Shown here: piece by piece, positions 26,710 through 36,945 of the stretch
Layout: each line of letters starts with the position of its first letter
Numbering within the stretch: position 1 is the stretch's first letter
DNA from: Paenibacillus sp. IHBB 10380
GTDB lineage: Bacteria; Bacillota; Bacilli; Paenibacillales; Paenibacillaceae
Reading direction: 5' to 3'
Assembly (NCBI RefSeq): GCF_000949425.1
Contig: NZ_CP010976.1
Location: 4,402,001 to 4,466,000 of the forward strand
Length of the DNA: 64,000 bases
The notes under the pieces: model-generated
The model's database searches: none
What the model was told of the DNA's origin: nothing
Seen by the model: the letters and a program-made list of their open reading frames with translations, nothing else
Position numbers and translations under genes: made by a program

Positions 26710-27868
26710 GTGTTACTCCTTTCGTTTTATCGACATTTGTCGGGATATGTATTACGATTTTGGTACCTTGACCGAGCTCCGATAAGATTTCCATCCTACC
26801 CTCTAATAGCTCCACGCGTTCACGCATACCCATTAATCCGAAATGTTCATTTCTCTTCTGTTCGATCAGACTGATTTTGAACCCACAACCATTATCTTGT
26901 ATAACGATCTTGACCATTTGTGCTTGAAATGTCATTTCTACCACTACATGCGTAGGGTTCGCATGTTTGAAAGCGTTTGTGATTGCTTCCTGAACAAGAC
27001 GATAAATAGCTGCTTCCATAGCAGAAGAAAACCGTTGTTCCATTCCCCTTGTCTCGAACGATGAACGAATTCTTGTCTTTTCCTCAAAATCATGAACATA
27101 TTTACGTAACGTAGGTATAAGTCCTAAATCATCCAATGCCATCGGACGGAGGTTAAATATAACCTTCCTCATCTCCTCAAGACTGGCACGGACTTGACCC
27201 TTCAAATCTACTATTTCGGCTTGGACCATATTAAAATCCTGCTTTGCTATCATTCTTTCAACAATTTCCGTCCTAAGAACTAGATTTGCAAGCAATTGTG
27301 CAGGGCCATCATGTATTTCACGCGCAATTCGTTTGCGTTCCTCTTCCTGAGCCAGTATGATCTTCAATCCAATAAGTTGCCGATTCTTGGCTGTCTTAAT
27401 GATCTTATTCACTTGACCAATCTCACCGGTTAGATACTCCATAACCACACCCATCTGTGATCCGACACTCTCGGCGCGCGCTACAGAATTCTCTACACTA
27501 CGAGACCGCTTCTGTAATTCATCTCGTCTTGCCTTAAGATACATCTCTTTCTCACGATAAATCATCAGATCAAGCTGTAACTGGGTAGCCTTCTCGTAGG
27601 CCTGTTTAATGTCCTCTTCTTTATACCTCACAAAATCCCGGCTGACTTCTGTCAGCCGGATTCTTGATCGGCGATAGTTTATTTCAAGTTGATCAACTCG
27701 ATCGAGAGTAACCGTAGTTTCCTGTATCACAAATTGAAGCTCTTGATTAAGAGTAGCTAATTCATCCCTAGCACTCTCTAAGATCTCATACATTTGATAT
27801 TTACTACTCTCCACCACTTCAATAGCGTTCTTGATTACTTTATCTATTGCTTCAGCTTGAAAATCCAC
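26696..27868 (-). CDS. degS: Sensor histidine kinase DegS
   Basis: A soluble HisKA_3-type kinase of 390 residues. The N-terminal 170 residues are a long helical sensor region. The phosphorylated histidine is H186 in IAREIHDGPAQLLAN. The ATPase domain is at the C-terminus with EAITNAFKHANPTHV (N box) and DNGCGFK and GLMGMRERVELL (G boxes). It lacks membrane segments, as in B. subtilis. It forms an operon with degU. Confidence 0.97.
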   Translation of the reverse strand: MDFQAEAIDKVIKNAIEVVESSKYQMYEILESARDELATLNQELQFVIQETTVTLDRVDQLEINYRRSRIRLTEVSRDFVRYKEEDIKQAYEKATQLQLDLMIYREKEMYLKARRDELQKRSRSVENSVARAESVGSQMGVVMEYLTGEIGQVNKIIKTAKNRQLIGLKIILAQEEERKRIAREIHDGPAQLLANLVLRTEIVERMIAKQDFNMVQAEIVDLKGQVRASLEEMRKVIFNLRPMALDDLGLIPTLRKYVHDFEEKTRIRSSFETRGMEQRFSSAMEAAIYRLVQEAITNAFKHANPTHVVVEMTFQAQMVKIVIQDNGCGFKISLIEQKRNEHFGLMGMRERVELLEGRMEILSELGQGTKIVIHIPTNVDKTKGVTHGEH

Positions 27869-27927
27869 TTAAGTTCTACTCCATTTCTAACTTATGCCAT
27901 ATTGACAATAATTCTTATCATAACATA

Positions 27928-30648
27928 TCATGATTCGATTGTGACGGTCTTCGTACTTTGTTCCCATTTCACATTCAGACCTAGTTGCTCCGACACTAAG
28001 CGTAGCGGAATTAAAGTCCTGCCTTCTTTAACAAAAGGTGCTACTTGAGAACTAATCATCTTCCCATTAAGGATAAACTCTTTCTTGCCCACGGTCAGAT
28101 CGATCATCTTGCTTCCACGAAGAACCGTTATCCTCTGGTTAGCGGCATCCCAACTCGCAGTCCCACCAAAAGCGTCCAGAACAAAGCGTACAGGAACATA
28201 AGTCGTATTATTGGCCATAAGCGGAGCGACATCTATCGCTTTCTTCTGACCATTGACAGTCATGGACTTGAGACCTATATTCATCGTCGCTTTTGCTTGA
28301 GGTAGATTAGCATCACTAGACAGCGAAGGCATCGTAAACTTAATGTTATCAAAAGAAACTTTACCCGTTAATGCTCGCTCATCTTGTCCTTCTTCGACAT
28401 TGACCACATATAATCTTTTCAACTGAGCTGGGAATTTAATATTACTTCCACTTAAATCTACATTAATCGTCTTCCAACCGCTCCAGTCAATCGTTTTGGC
28501 AAGATCGATATATACCGTCTTTCCATCATGATCTATCAGTTCTGCACGAAGCCAGTTCAGACTCTTATCTCCCTCTACATCTAAGGACATCGATGTCGCG
28601 GTGGCTGGTATAGCTTTACCTGTTGTACCATTCAATTCACCATAAGCGTACATCTTGCCACTGCCTTTGGTCATATCATACTGAAGCTGCATTACCTTCG
28701 AATTCGCATGATCGCCACTACCTTGGGTAATCGTTGCTGATCCCGTTACTTGTGCCGAATTACTTGTGAATTTAATCGGATAGCTCACATTCTCGAAATT
28801 CTCCCATATACTTTCTGTTGCAGATCCAGAGAGAACTACGACCGTACTAAATCCGTCATAACGTCCAATAGCATAACCTACTTTAGCATTAGCATCCACG
28901 GAAGAGACTGTTAGCTGGTCATCTTGTACCTTTCCTTTAAATCCTATAAACTCCCATTTCAGAGCACTCGCCGAAATTTTCTTACTCTGTCCATCTTTCG
29001 TTGTAGCTGTGACAGGAATAGACACCTTCGTTCCTGCCTTCAGTAACGCACTTGAGTTCGCTATGCTTAGACTTGAAATCTCACTTGCACCTAGCACTTT
29101 CACTTCCATACTCGTCTTGGCTTGACCACTTTTGGCAGTAATAGTAGTTGTACCTGGTTTAACGCCAACGATCTTCTGTCCACTAACTTTTACATTACTA
29201 TTACTAGCGGTCCAACTTAGATTACTTTGAGTCACATCTATCGGATTATAATACGTATCATATCCCTTAAGTGAATAGGCTACTTCCTGTCCTATTAGTA
29301 ATGAAGTGCCTCCACTGATCTTGAACCCTTTCAACTCTCCCTGTTTCGCTGTACTAAATACACCCATTGCATTCACGACACTTCGTTGAGTTGTGCCGTA
29401 CTCCGTATCAAAGGTTAACACGGTGTTCGATTCAGCTAAGGGACGATTCATCATGGTTGTAGAGCCACCACCATCTAGATTCATGCCCTTCCATACCCCG
29501 ATATTCACCATGAACGTCTGAAGCTCAGCTAAGGACATCCCAGAGCTATTCCCGTTCTTCTCCGCTGCTACGATATAGGCATATCGCCCATCCTTCGAGT
29601 AACCTAGCGCCGTCCGTGAGCGGACACCAGCAATCGTACTGATCTCACGTGTAAAGGCTGATGCTTGACCATTATTAACCAGAAGCGTATGTCCACCAAT
29701 CATCGTCTGAATTGAGCTAGGATCAAGTTGTTGTCCTGTAGTCTCCGAGCGAAGCATCGATTTAACGTCCAATGTCTGCCCCACAGTGAAATGTTCATTC
29801 GCAAAATTAGCCGCTGTTCCATGCGTCCGCAGAATGTACCCGTCTTCCGGCACGGATATAGATAATCCGCCTTTATTGGATATTTGAGTAATAACACCAT
29901 TCTGTACCAGTATTTCTGTAGGTGTAGATAGGCTGTCTTTAGGACGGTCTGTCGACGCCCATGCGCTAGTATACATATACATAGCGTTAACATGACTATA
30001 GGTAGATCCTGTACCTTCAGGATAATATATTGTTTTATTAATACCGGACAAAGGGAATTCCGCACCATCTTGCGCTGTTACCGATCCTTCAAAAGCGAAT
30101 TCGTCAATTAGCGGTTTCCCATCTGTCGTAACTGCAAAGGAATACATCCCTTTCAAATCGGCAGGTGTCGACATCAGAACGCCATCCGTAATTTGTCCAC
30201 CAAGAGGCGCTCCTTGAGCTCCTTCTCCACTTGTGATGAAATAATCACCATTTACAGCAGCCACAGCTCCATTCTCCTTAGCCATGCCTCCTGTACTTTG
30301 TTTGGTAGTGAACTTACCATCCTTACCGTTCATTACATCAAGTTTCACATTAGGATTGTTAAGATCCACTCTGATCACATCAGCCAGCGCCTTAGCAGTC
30401 GATCCAGAACGCGTCGTCGTGAACTCATATTTCATAAGTATAGCTCCAGAGGTAATAATCTCCTCTCCCAGTTTCTTAACCGTCGCGGAGGCTGCGCTAA
30501 CTTCGGAACTTGAATAAAGACCGTTCAGCGGTATACCGCTACCTAGTACTGGACTGATCCATAATAAGCCTGCCATCGTAATGACAAGCCACTTTTTACC
30601 TGTCGATCTAACCACTCTACTCTGATTGTCTTCTATGTTACTTTTCAT
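27928..30648 (-). CDS. Secreted phosphodiester glycosidase family protein with stalk domain
   Basis: About 906 residues. An N-terminal signal sequence (KKWLVITMAGLLWISPVLGSG) is followed by a NAGPA/phosphodiester glycosidase domain (about 60-440) with VNGDYF, RTALGYSKDGR and the hallmark MNLDGGGSTTMMN. Then come beta-rich segments, one Big-like (PGTTTITAKSGQAK). The last about 120 residues are a copper amine oxidase N-terminal-like stalk domain (YVPVRFVLDAFGGTASWD... LIPLRLVSEQLGLNVKWE). It is exported and probably wall-associated. The start is placed at 30648 because GGGAGAG lies eight bases ahead; the frame opens six codons earlier. The substrate is unknown. Confidence 0.88.
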   Translation of the reverse strand: MKSNIEDNQSRVVRSTGKKWLVITMAGLLWISPVLGSGIPLNGLYSSSEVSAASATVKKLGEEIITSGAILMKYEFTTTRSGSTAKALADVIRVDLNNPNVKLDVMNGKDGKFTTKQSTGGMAKENGAVAAVNGDYFITSGEGAQGAPLGGQITDGVLMSTPADLKGMYSFAVTTDGKPLIDEFAFEGSVTAQDGAEFPLSGINKTIYYPEGTGSTYSHVNAMYMYTSAWASTDRPKDSLSTPTEILVQNGVITQISNKGGLSISVPEDGYILRTHGTAANFANEHFTVGQTLDVKSMLRSETTGQQLDPSSIQTMIGGHTLLVNNGQASAFTREISTIAGVRSRTALGYSKDGRYAYIVAAEKNGNSSGMSLAELQTFMVNIGVWKGMNLDGGGSTTMMNRPLAESNTVLTFDTEYGTTQRSVVNAMGVFSTAKQGELKGFKISGGTSLLIGQEVAYSLKGYDTYYNPIDVTQSNLSWTASNSNVKVSGQKIVGVKPGTTTITAKSGQAKTSMEVKVLGASEISSLSIANSSALLKAGTKVSIPVTATTKDGQSKKISASALKWEFIGFKGKVQDDQLTVSSVDANAKVGYAIGRYDGFSTVVVLSGSATESIWENFENVSYPIKFTSNSAQVTGSATITQGSGDHANSKVMQLQYDMTKGSGKMYAYGELNGTTGKAIPATATSMSLDVEGDKSLNWLRAELIDHDGKTVYIDLAKTIDWSGWKTINVDLSGSNIKFPAQLKRLYVVNVEEGQDERALTGKVSFDNIKFTMPSLSSDANLPQAKATMNIGLKSMTVNGQKKAIDVAPLMANNTTYVPVRFVLDAFGGTASWDAANQRITVLRGSKMIDLTVGKKEFILNGKMISSQVAPFVKEGRTLIPLRLVSEQLGLNVKWEQSTKTVTIES

Positions 30649-30681
30649 GAAATGTAACTCTCCCATCTTAATTAGCGAAGT

Positions 30682-30709
30682 TATATAAACTACACAAAAC
30701 TATTGTCTA
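30682..30709 (-). promoter_or_regulatory. Candidate sigma-A promoter of the phosphodiester glycosidase gene
   Basis: TAGACA, 16 bases, TATATA on the minus strand, 34 bases before the start codon. An ECF-like site lies further upstream at 30730-30754, and either could be the real one. Confidence 0.4.
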
Positions 30710-30729
30710 TGAATAAGGACTACATCTAA

Positions 30730-30754
30730 TAGACTGTTTTTAAGAGAAAAAGTT
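30730..30754 (-). promoter_or_regulatory. ECF-type promoter-like motif upstream of the phosphodiester glycosidase gene
   Basis: AACTTTTT, 11 bases, AGTCTA on the minus strand. The same spacing and almost the same bases occur ahead of the S-layer gene (41080-41104). AAC-rich -35 and CGTC-like -10 boxes are typical of extracytoplasmic-function sigma factors. Confidence 0.4.
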
Positions 30755-30795
30755 ACGAAAATGATAGATTTAGTTCGAAAAAATATGAATATACC

Positions 30796-30826
30796 AAAAA
30801 AGCGTAAAGGAATATTCCTTTACGCT
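30796..30826 (-). terminator. Terminator after the large SLH/Ig-like gene
   Basis: A perfect 26-bp palindrome (AGCGTAAAGGAAT and its complement) followed by six T residues on the minus strand. A second hairpin without a T run (30854-30891, AGACCCTA...TAGGGTCT) lies between it and the stop codon. Confidence 0.85.
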
Positions 30827-30936
30827 AAGAGTAATACTCTATGAAATAACTAAGAGACCCTAGTTCCTCATCATTAAGGAAATAGGGTCTTGAGGTCTTT
30901 AAATATTAATCGAATGCAATTGTACGTTTCTAAGTC

Positions 30937-33900
30937 TTATAGATAACCTACCGTAACAAGTAATCTCTTCAACATCACAGCCGCTTGAGCCCGTGTGGCG
31001 TTTCCTTTAGGTTGGAATGAAGTCGGTGTCATCCCTTGTAATATACCTTCTTGAACGACCTTAGCAACCGACTCTGGCGATTGAATCTTGGCACGGTCCT
31101 TAAATGCCTTTAGAGTCTGCGAAGGCGTCAGAGATAACGTACTCTTATATCCTGTGTAATTCATTGCACGAACTACCATAATCGCCATTTGCTCTCTTGT
31201 AATGAAGCTACTTGCTTTAAATGATCCATCCGGAAAACCGCTAATAATTCCAGCCTTAGTAGCTGCACCAATATAGGCACCTTCCACCGATGTTGTTGTA
31301 ACATCTCTGAAGCGCGCAGCTGCCTGTGCGTCACCGTTAAGACCTAAAGCCTTAGCAATAAAGACTGCGAATTCGCCACGCGTTATGTTCTTGTTCGGTG
31401 CAAATATAGCAGAATTTCTTCCACTAATAACATACTTTGATACTAATTCATCAATGACATCTTTGGCCCAATGATTATTTAGATCGCCAAAGAACTTCAT
31501 AGATGTTATGCCTGTAACCATATAATTTCCTTTGACGCTGGCTGTTAGAACCGAATTTCCATTCCAACTTGTGATCTTTGTAGGTATGAATGATATTTGA
31601 TATACCGATGGATCATAATATACCAGTGTCGAAGTTGCCACTGGTGCTGCGCTAGCTGTACGCAGAATATACTCATTCTGTGAATCTAACGGCACGGACT
31701 GCTTAGATAGAGTATTCACTGCCGTTGCATAGAAATCTGTTGTCTCTACAATGACACTGGATCCACCTTGTCCCAACTGACTTAGAGTCGCTGTAGCTGA
31801 ATGACTAGGGACCTTCTCCATTTGAATGGTAATGGCAATATTTGAAGGTACTGTGCTTAAACTTTGCGTGATTTTGGCTATATTAATGTTTCGAAGCGGT
31901 ATGCTGTATATGCTATTCTCCAATTTAACAGCAATTTGAGAACCCTGATCCCTTGTATAGATCTCTTGTAGCGTGGTCAAAGGGATACTTACATGCGCTG
32001 CCTTCTCCGTTGCTGGCACTTCAAATACGACAGTGCGGTTATTCGTATTCGCTATCCGCACATAATCATAAGCCGCTTTCAATTTACTATCATCCAGCGT
32101 GTAGCTCAAGATAGATTGATTGAAACGAGATAATCCATTCGTCGTAGTTGCAGCATTGGAACTTAATGTGAACATGGCTCTACCAAATTCATTTGCGTTT
32201 AGTAAGCCCAGACCATTAGGCATTGTAGTACTCGTAGTATTATTCTGTGTCTGCTTATTCTCAACTTCAAGCTTATAGAATGAGGGAATGCTATTACCTG
32301 AACTACTTGTTATTGCGCTCGCACTTCCATTGAAGCTAACATGAACCTTATTCCCAACATTCACCCCTGAAGATAGTTGAAGCGTCACCGTATCTCCATT
32401 CAGACTGATCGATTGATTGGCACGACTCACATCATCTACACTCACCGCGAATAACCTACTCAACGCGTCATTACTTAAAGAAGTAGTCACATTTGTGGTG
32501 AATTGGAGCTTCAGCGTATTCCCCGTGATCGAAGCTGACTTGACCGAAGGTACCGTTGTACTTGCAGATACCGTTACAGGCTCTAAATTAATATACCCTG
32601 CAGGATTACCATTAAGATCTGTAATACTAGAAGTACTATAACCTGGTACATAGGAGAGGGTTATCTTCTGATCCTTGGTGAACGAGGATGCTAAAGTCAG
32701 AACCACCCGATCCTCTATAACCTCAATCCCCGTCACGTAAATAGGTATATTGTTAGCCAGTACAGACCATTGATTCTTGGCTGGTAAATTGCTACTCTTG
32801 AGCGCTTCGTTATATTTAATCGTAATCTTGTTGCCAGAGCCTTCCGCTCCTGTAAAGACTGGAGCCTTGTTATCATAGGGATTTCGGATATAGAAGTCCT
32901 TGAATTCAGCAATATTCAGCCCACGATAGTCTTGAATTGGGTATGAACCAGATCTATAGGATAGCTTAACCACATCCCCATCGCGAACAGAACTGTTTAG
33001 GGTGAGATATAACATAGATCCACTTTGAGAGATGCTCCGAATCCCCATAGAGCTGCCGTCAGCGGTCACGGTAAACTGCTCATAAGCATTACTCGAAGGT
33101 GACTTCAGACTCTCATTAAATGTCAGAGACAAACTATTCCCATATATCGTTCCTTCTCTTGGCTTAGGCAAAGCCGTGTCCATCCCATTCGATACTTCCT
33201 TCAAAGAGAACGTAGCCGCCTTATTCAGAGAAGAGTCTTGAATTGGATTACCTAGATTTCCATTGTAAGAGATGAAGATCTTCTGCCCAACAGCAACACC
33301 AACCTCAAGTATAACGTAGACACTCTCACCACTAGTATAAGCGTTGCTTACACGGCGACTCTCATTATTGACGGTGACGGTGAAATTCGATCCATTTAAA
33401 TAACCTGTACCATTCAGTACCTCATTGTATACAAGGCGAATCGTTGTATTGTTTTGCATTGAGACACTCTGTAAGACAGGAGGTATCTTATCTACAGATA
33501 CAGTCCTGAAATTCCATTGCGAACTTCCTGTGATGCCCCCGAAAGTCTTATTAGGGTTGCTATAATCTACTAATGTATCTGACCCAATCTCCACATAATA
33601 GTTAGAATCGGATTCTAATGCCGTCATCGGCGTGAATCGAACTTGAGAACCATTAATCGTAGGTCTACTGATCGCAATGGAGGCTCCGTTGGCTTTCTTC
33701 AACGTAATCCTATTGTTGTAAGTGCCGTTCTTAAACGCAACGTTATTACTAAAAGAAACGACCAACTCAGGAGTTACGCTAACATATGTACTCCCATTCG
33801 ATGGGGACATACTATAGATACTTACTGCCCCCGGAGAGACAGGAGCAGCGACGGTTGTAAAGGACCAATCACTTCCACCTACTGCTGGTGAAGGATTAAA

Positions 33901-35013
33901 ATAAATGTCCTTGTACGCGCCTGCTGGAACCGTTACGTTGTAGGTTGTTCCATATAATAGCATTTGACTGGATAACGGAACTGTAACAACACTTACTCCA
34001 GCTACGGTATTGATACTTGTTGAGCTCACAGGAATCCTAATAGCTCTAGAATCCGTCGTTACTCCAGGGGAAACTATAATGTCTCCACCGCCACTTACTG
34101 TCACGATACGGTCAAATGTCAATTGCATAGTAGGATTAATAGGTACTGCCGTTGTCCCTTTTATAGGTAAAAGAGATTTAATGCCGACAGCTGGACTTTT
34201 GGTAGAGAATGACCACAACTGGCTACCTACTAATTTAGCATTAGATGATTCTATAAAAGCTCCATTATCTATCAATAGTTCATACGAAGTACCCGCCTCT
34301 AGCTTCATATCATCGATGTTATCAATCTTAATGGTAGCTTCTGTATTATTTGCATTAAATTGAACTGCTTGGCTAAGTTCCTTCCTCACAACATTACCGG
34401 GCTTCTTGATAAGCTTAATCTTACCCGTTCCTTTCACCACTGGAGCGCTGAAATTCACCTTGAAGTCAAGTGAGGTCTTTCCAGCTAGATCAACCGTCTG
34501 TCCATCAAGAGAGAAGGTAGCTGTTACGCTACTATCCTGAGTCGCCGTCGTAAATGACCACTTAATGGCTTCAGAGGTGTCATTATTACTTGGATCAATA
34601 AAATATCCTGCCGGAATATTAACCTCATATTTCGTATTATAGGCAATCTGTGTGTTCACAGGTAATATAATATCGACAGCAGTATTTGTAGGGATAGTCG
34701 GAGTTGAAGATACAACGTTCCCTATCATGGTAGTTACCGCGGAATTAACAAGAGCAGTACCATTAATCACTATGGGTTCAATGGGCGTAGAAGCTGAATT
34801 ATTCTTCTCTACCTTCCCTTCGAGCTCTAAATGAAGGTTCACAGTCATAGGATCTACATTAACTGAAGAATCTATAGGTGATGTATTCGCAGTTATGACT
34901 TTAGGCACTGCTGCATATGCTGTATTATTTCCTATTCCAATTCCCGATCCCGCACCCAATACAATTTCTACCGCTAATACTGCGGCCATTAAGAATGATA
35001 ACTTCTTCTTCAT
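30937..35013 (-). CDS. Large secreted protein with Ig-like repeats and three C-terminal SLH domains
   Basis: The 1358-residue protein has a signal peptide (MKKKLSFLMAAVLAVEIVLG, cut near AYA-A), then several Ig-like repeats of the Big_5/SwmB type (for example SPSNGSTYVSVTPELVVSFS and NSLSLTFNESLKSPSSN). Three SLH domains end it (about 1175-1358) with LNNHWAKDVIDELVSKYVISG, ITREQMAIMVVRAM and ATRAQAAVMLKRLL. SLH domains bind pyruvylated wall polymer, so the protein is held at the cell surface. GAGGGGAG precedes the ATG. The role is unknown. Confidence 0.92.
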   Translation of the reverse strand: MKKKLSFLMAAVLAVEIVLGAGSGIGIGNNTAYAAVPKVITANTSPIDSSVNVDPMTVNLHLELEGKVEKNNSASTPIEPIVINGTALVNSAVTTMIGNVVSSTPTIPTNTAVDIILPVNTQIAYNTKYEVNIPAGYFIDPSNNDTSEAIKWSFTTATQDSSVTATFSLDGQTVDLAGKTSLDFKVNFSAPVVKGTGKIKLIKKPGNVVRKELSQAVQFNANNTEATIKIDNIDDMKLEAGTSYELLIDNGAFIESSNAKLVGSQLWSFSTKSPAVGIKSLLPIKGTTAVPINPTMQLTFDRIVTVSGGGDIIVSPGVTTDSRAIRIPVSSTSINTVAGVSVVTVPLSSQMLLYGTTYNVTVPAGAYKDIYFNPSPAVGGSDWSFTTVAAPVSPGAVSIYSMSPSNGSTYVSVTPELVVSFSNNVAFKNGTYNNRITLKKANGASIAISRPTINGSQVRFTPMTALESDSNYYVEIGSDTLVDYSNPNKTFGGITGSSQWNFRTVSVDKIPPVLQSVSMQNNTTIRLVYNEVLNGTGYLNGSNFTVTVNNESRRVSNAYTSGESVYVILEVGVAVGQKIFISYNGNLGNPIQDSSLNKAATFSLKEVSNGMDTALPKPREGTIYGNSLSLTFNESLKSPSSNAYEQFTVTADGSSMGIRSISQSGSMLYLTLNSSVRDGDVVKLSYRSGSYPIQDYRGLNIAEFKDFYIRNPYDNKAPVFTGAEGSGNKITIKYNEALKSSNLPAKNQWSVLANNIPIYVTGIEVIEDRVVLTLASSFTKDQKITLSYVPGYSTSSITDLNGNPAGYINLEPVTVSASTTVPSVKSASITGNTLKLQFTTNVTTSLSNDALSRLFAVSVDDVSRANQSISLNGDTVTLQLSSGVNVGNKVHVSFNGSASAITSSSGNSIPSFYKLEVENKQTQNNTTSTTMPNGLGLLNANEFGRAMFTLSSNAATTTNGLSRFNQSILSYTLDDSKLKAAYDYVRIANTNNRTVVFEVPATEKAAHVSIPLTTLQEIYTRDQGSQIAVKLENSIYSIPLRNINIAKITQSLSTVPSNIAITIQMEKVPSHSATATLSQLGQGGSSVIVETTDFYATAVNTLSKQSVPLDSQNEYILRTASAAPVATSTLVYYDPSVYQISFIPTKITSWNGNSVLTASVKGNYMVTGITSMKFFGDLNNHWAKDVIDELVSKYVISGRNSAIFAPNKNITRGEFAVFIAKALGLNGDAQAAARFRDVTTTSVEGAYIGAATKAGIISGFPDGSFKASSFITREQMAIMVVRAMNYTGYKSTLSLTPSQTLKAFKDRAKIQSPESVAKVVQEGILQGMTPTSFQPKGNATRAQAAVMLKRLLVTVGYL

Positions 35014-35213
35014 ATAAATATAAATCTCCCCTCAATCTACTGATCATATTCTTCTACTTCATGACATAAACTCTTATTAAATCAATCAACGCTATGTATT
35101 CAAACAACCATTGTCGCCAAAAGATAGTCCTATTCCTTATTTCGGCTAAAACACCCTCATAGTTTAGTAGAAAATACGTTAAATCACTTCATTCCTATCA
35201 TACTATTAACTAC

Positions 35214-35244
35214 AAAAAGGACACGTGCCATTACGCACGTGCCC
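35214..35244 (-). terminator. Terminator of metK
   Basis: GGCACGTGC-GTAAT-GGCACGTGTCC on the minus strand followed by TTTTTG, about 26 bases after the stop codon. Confidence 0.85.
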
Positions 35245-35269
35245 GGATCAAGCATTGAATTCTACTTAA

Positions 35270-36472
35270 CTATAGACCAGCCTGTTCTCTCAATACACTT
35301 GCCTTATCTACTTGCTCCCAAGGTACATCGAGATCAGTACGACCGAAATGTCCATAAGCAGCAGTCTGTTTGTAGATAGGACGACGTAAATCAAGCATAC
35401 GGATAATGCCAGCAGGACGAAGGTCGAAATTATTCTGAACCAATTCCACTAGCTTCTCTTCACTTACTTTACCCGTTCCATAAGTATCTACATTAATCGA
35501 TACAGGTGTAGCCACTCCGATAGCATAAGCTAGTTGGATTTCTACTTTATCAGCAAGACCCGCAGCCACTAGATTCTTAGCTACATAACGAGCTGCATAA
35601 GCTGCAGAACGGTCTACTTTAGTTGGATCTTTACCAGAGAATGCTCCTCCACCATGACGTGCATAACCACCGTATGTATCCACGATGATCTTACGTCCTG
35701 TAAGTCCTGCATCTCCTTGAGGTCCACCGATAACAAAACGTCCTGTAGGATTAATGAAATATTTCGTCTCAGCATCGAGCAATTCCGCAGGAACAACGGG
35801 CAAGATAACATGTTCTTTAATGTCAGCTTGAATCTGCTCAAGTGATGTATGTTCAGCATGTTGAGTAGAAACAACAACTGTATCTACACGTACAGGCTTA
35901 TCATCTAAATATTCAATTGTAACTTGTGTCTTACCATCTGGACGTAAGTATTCAAGTGTACCGTTCTTACGAACTTCCGCTAGACGACGTGCAATACGGT
36001 GGGACAATGCGATAGGAAGTGGCATTAATTCAGGAGTTTCGTTAGTCGCGAAACCAAACATCAAGCCTTGGTCTCCTGCACCAATACTTTCTGTTTCCTT
36101 ATCCATTTGATTAACGTCACGATTCTCAATGGCAGCATTAACACCTTGTGCAATATCAGCCGATTGCTCATTCAAAGAAGTCAGAACCGCACATGTATTA
36201 TAGTCAAAACCATATTTGGCACGGGTGTAACCAATTTCCTTAATTGTATTTCTAACAATAGCCGGAATATCAACATATTCGGAATGAGTGCTAATTTCTC
36301 CAATAACAAGTACAAGACCAGTAGCTACAGCTACTTCACACGCAACACGTGCATTGGGGTCATTCGCTAAGAATGCATCCAACACCGCATCAGAGATCTG
36401 ATCGCAAATTTTATCTGGGTGCCCTTCGGTAACGGACTCAGATGTAAATAAATGACGTCCTTTGACAGACAT
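35270..36472 (-). CDS. metK: S-adenosylmethionine synthetase
   Basis: It makes S-adenosylmethionine from methionine and ATP. The 400-residue product carries [20 protein letters not shown] near the N-terminus, [12 protein letters not shown] in the middle and [23 protein letters not shown] in the third domain, all family signatures. AAGGAGG lies nine bases before the ATG. The gene stands alone. No SAM-I riboswitch could be recognised in the leader, although metK in many Bacilli has one; instead a promoter and a terminator hairpin are stacked upstream. Confidence 0.98.
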   Translation of the reverse strand: MSVKGRHLFTSESVTEGHPDKICDQISDAVLDAFLANDPNARVACEVAVATGLVLVIGEISTHSEYVDIPAIVRNTIKEIGYTRAKYGFDYNTCAVLTSLNEQSADIAQGVNAAIENRDVNQMDKETESIGAGDQGLMFGFATNETPELMPLPIALSHRIARRLAEVRKNGTLEYLRPDGKTQVTIEYLDDKPVRVDTVVVSTQHAEHTSLEQIQADIKEHVILPVVPAELLDAETKYFINPTGRFVIGGPQGDAGLTGRKIIVDTYGGYARHGGGAFSGKDPTKVDRSAAYAARYVAKNLVAAGLADKVEIQLAYAIGVATPVSINVDTYGTGKVSEEKLVELVQNNFDLRPAGIIRMLDLRRPIYKQTAAYGHFGRTDLDVPWEQVDKASVLREQAGL

Positions 36473-36535
36473 AATGTTAATACCTCCTTAAACTTTCTTA
36501 TATAAGGACACTATACATTTCTCTGAGTATTAAGC

Positions 36536-36568
36536 AAAAAAATGAACCTTCTCCGAATGGAGAAGGTT
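36536..36568 (-). terminator. Terminator between the SASP gene and metK
   Basis: A perfect 10-bp stem AACCTTCTCC-ATTC-GGAGAAGGTT followed by CATTTTTTT on the minus strand. It lies between the consensus promoter at 36591-36619 and metK, so it may terminate the SASP transcript, attenuate metK, or both. Confidence 0.85.
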
Positions 36569-36590
36569 GCTTGTACAATCCTCAATGGTC

Positions 36591-36619
36591 ATATTAACGT
36601 AATTGTCTATCTGTGTCAA
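36591..36619 (-). promoter_or_regulatory. Consensus sigma-A promoter upstream of the metK terminator hairpin
   Basis: TTGACA, 17 bases, TAATAT. The predicted start point is only about 15 bases before the terminator hairpin. A weaker promoter (TTGCTT-N16-TATAGT) seems to exist after the hairpin. Confidence 0.7.
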
Positions 36620-36672
36620 TCATCACATCCATATTCCGTGAATAAAGTAAATAAATTCAATTGTATATTTTC

Positions 36673-36945
36673 CTATATTAAAGTCTGCTCCGCTTGTTGG
36701 ATTAGGCGCTTTGTTATCTCGCCACCAACGGACCCATTTTCCCTTGAAGTTAGATGACCTCCATTATAGCGACCACTATTGGACATTCCACCTGTCTGTC
36801 CCAGGTCAGAACCAAATTCAGTATCCAACCCACCAAGTACACCATATCCACCAACATTTAATCCAAATTCAGCAGCAATCTCATACTTCATCTGATTGAT
36901 CATATGACGACTTTCCGGTACGATTGTCCGATTATTTCTAGCCAT
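36673..36945 (-). CDS. Small acid-soluble spore protein, alpha/beta type
   Basis: A 90-residue DNA-binding spore coat-of-the-chromosome protein, made in the forespore. The family segment MKYEIAAEFGLN is at about 17-28 (the GPR cleavage site lies in this E-A/F stretch), and the C-terminal NGSVGGEITKRLIQQAEQTL matches the second conserved block. ATG 36945 follows AGGAGGTG; an in-frame ATG 11 codons earlier overlaps that site. A sigma-G promoter is expected but I could not find a convincing one. Confidence 0.94.
   Translation of the reverse strand: MARNNRTIVPESRHMINQMKYEIAAEFGLNVGGYGVLGGLDTEFGSDLGQTGGMSNSGRYNGGHLTSRENGSVGGEITKRLIQQAEQTLI

Noticed and set aside
36473..36672. SAM-I riboswitch ahead of metK
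   Set aside because: The leader after the promoter is too short and lacks the conserved AGAGNNGGNGGAG-type core; only a simple hairpin terminator is visible.
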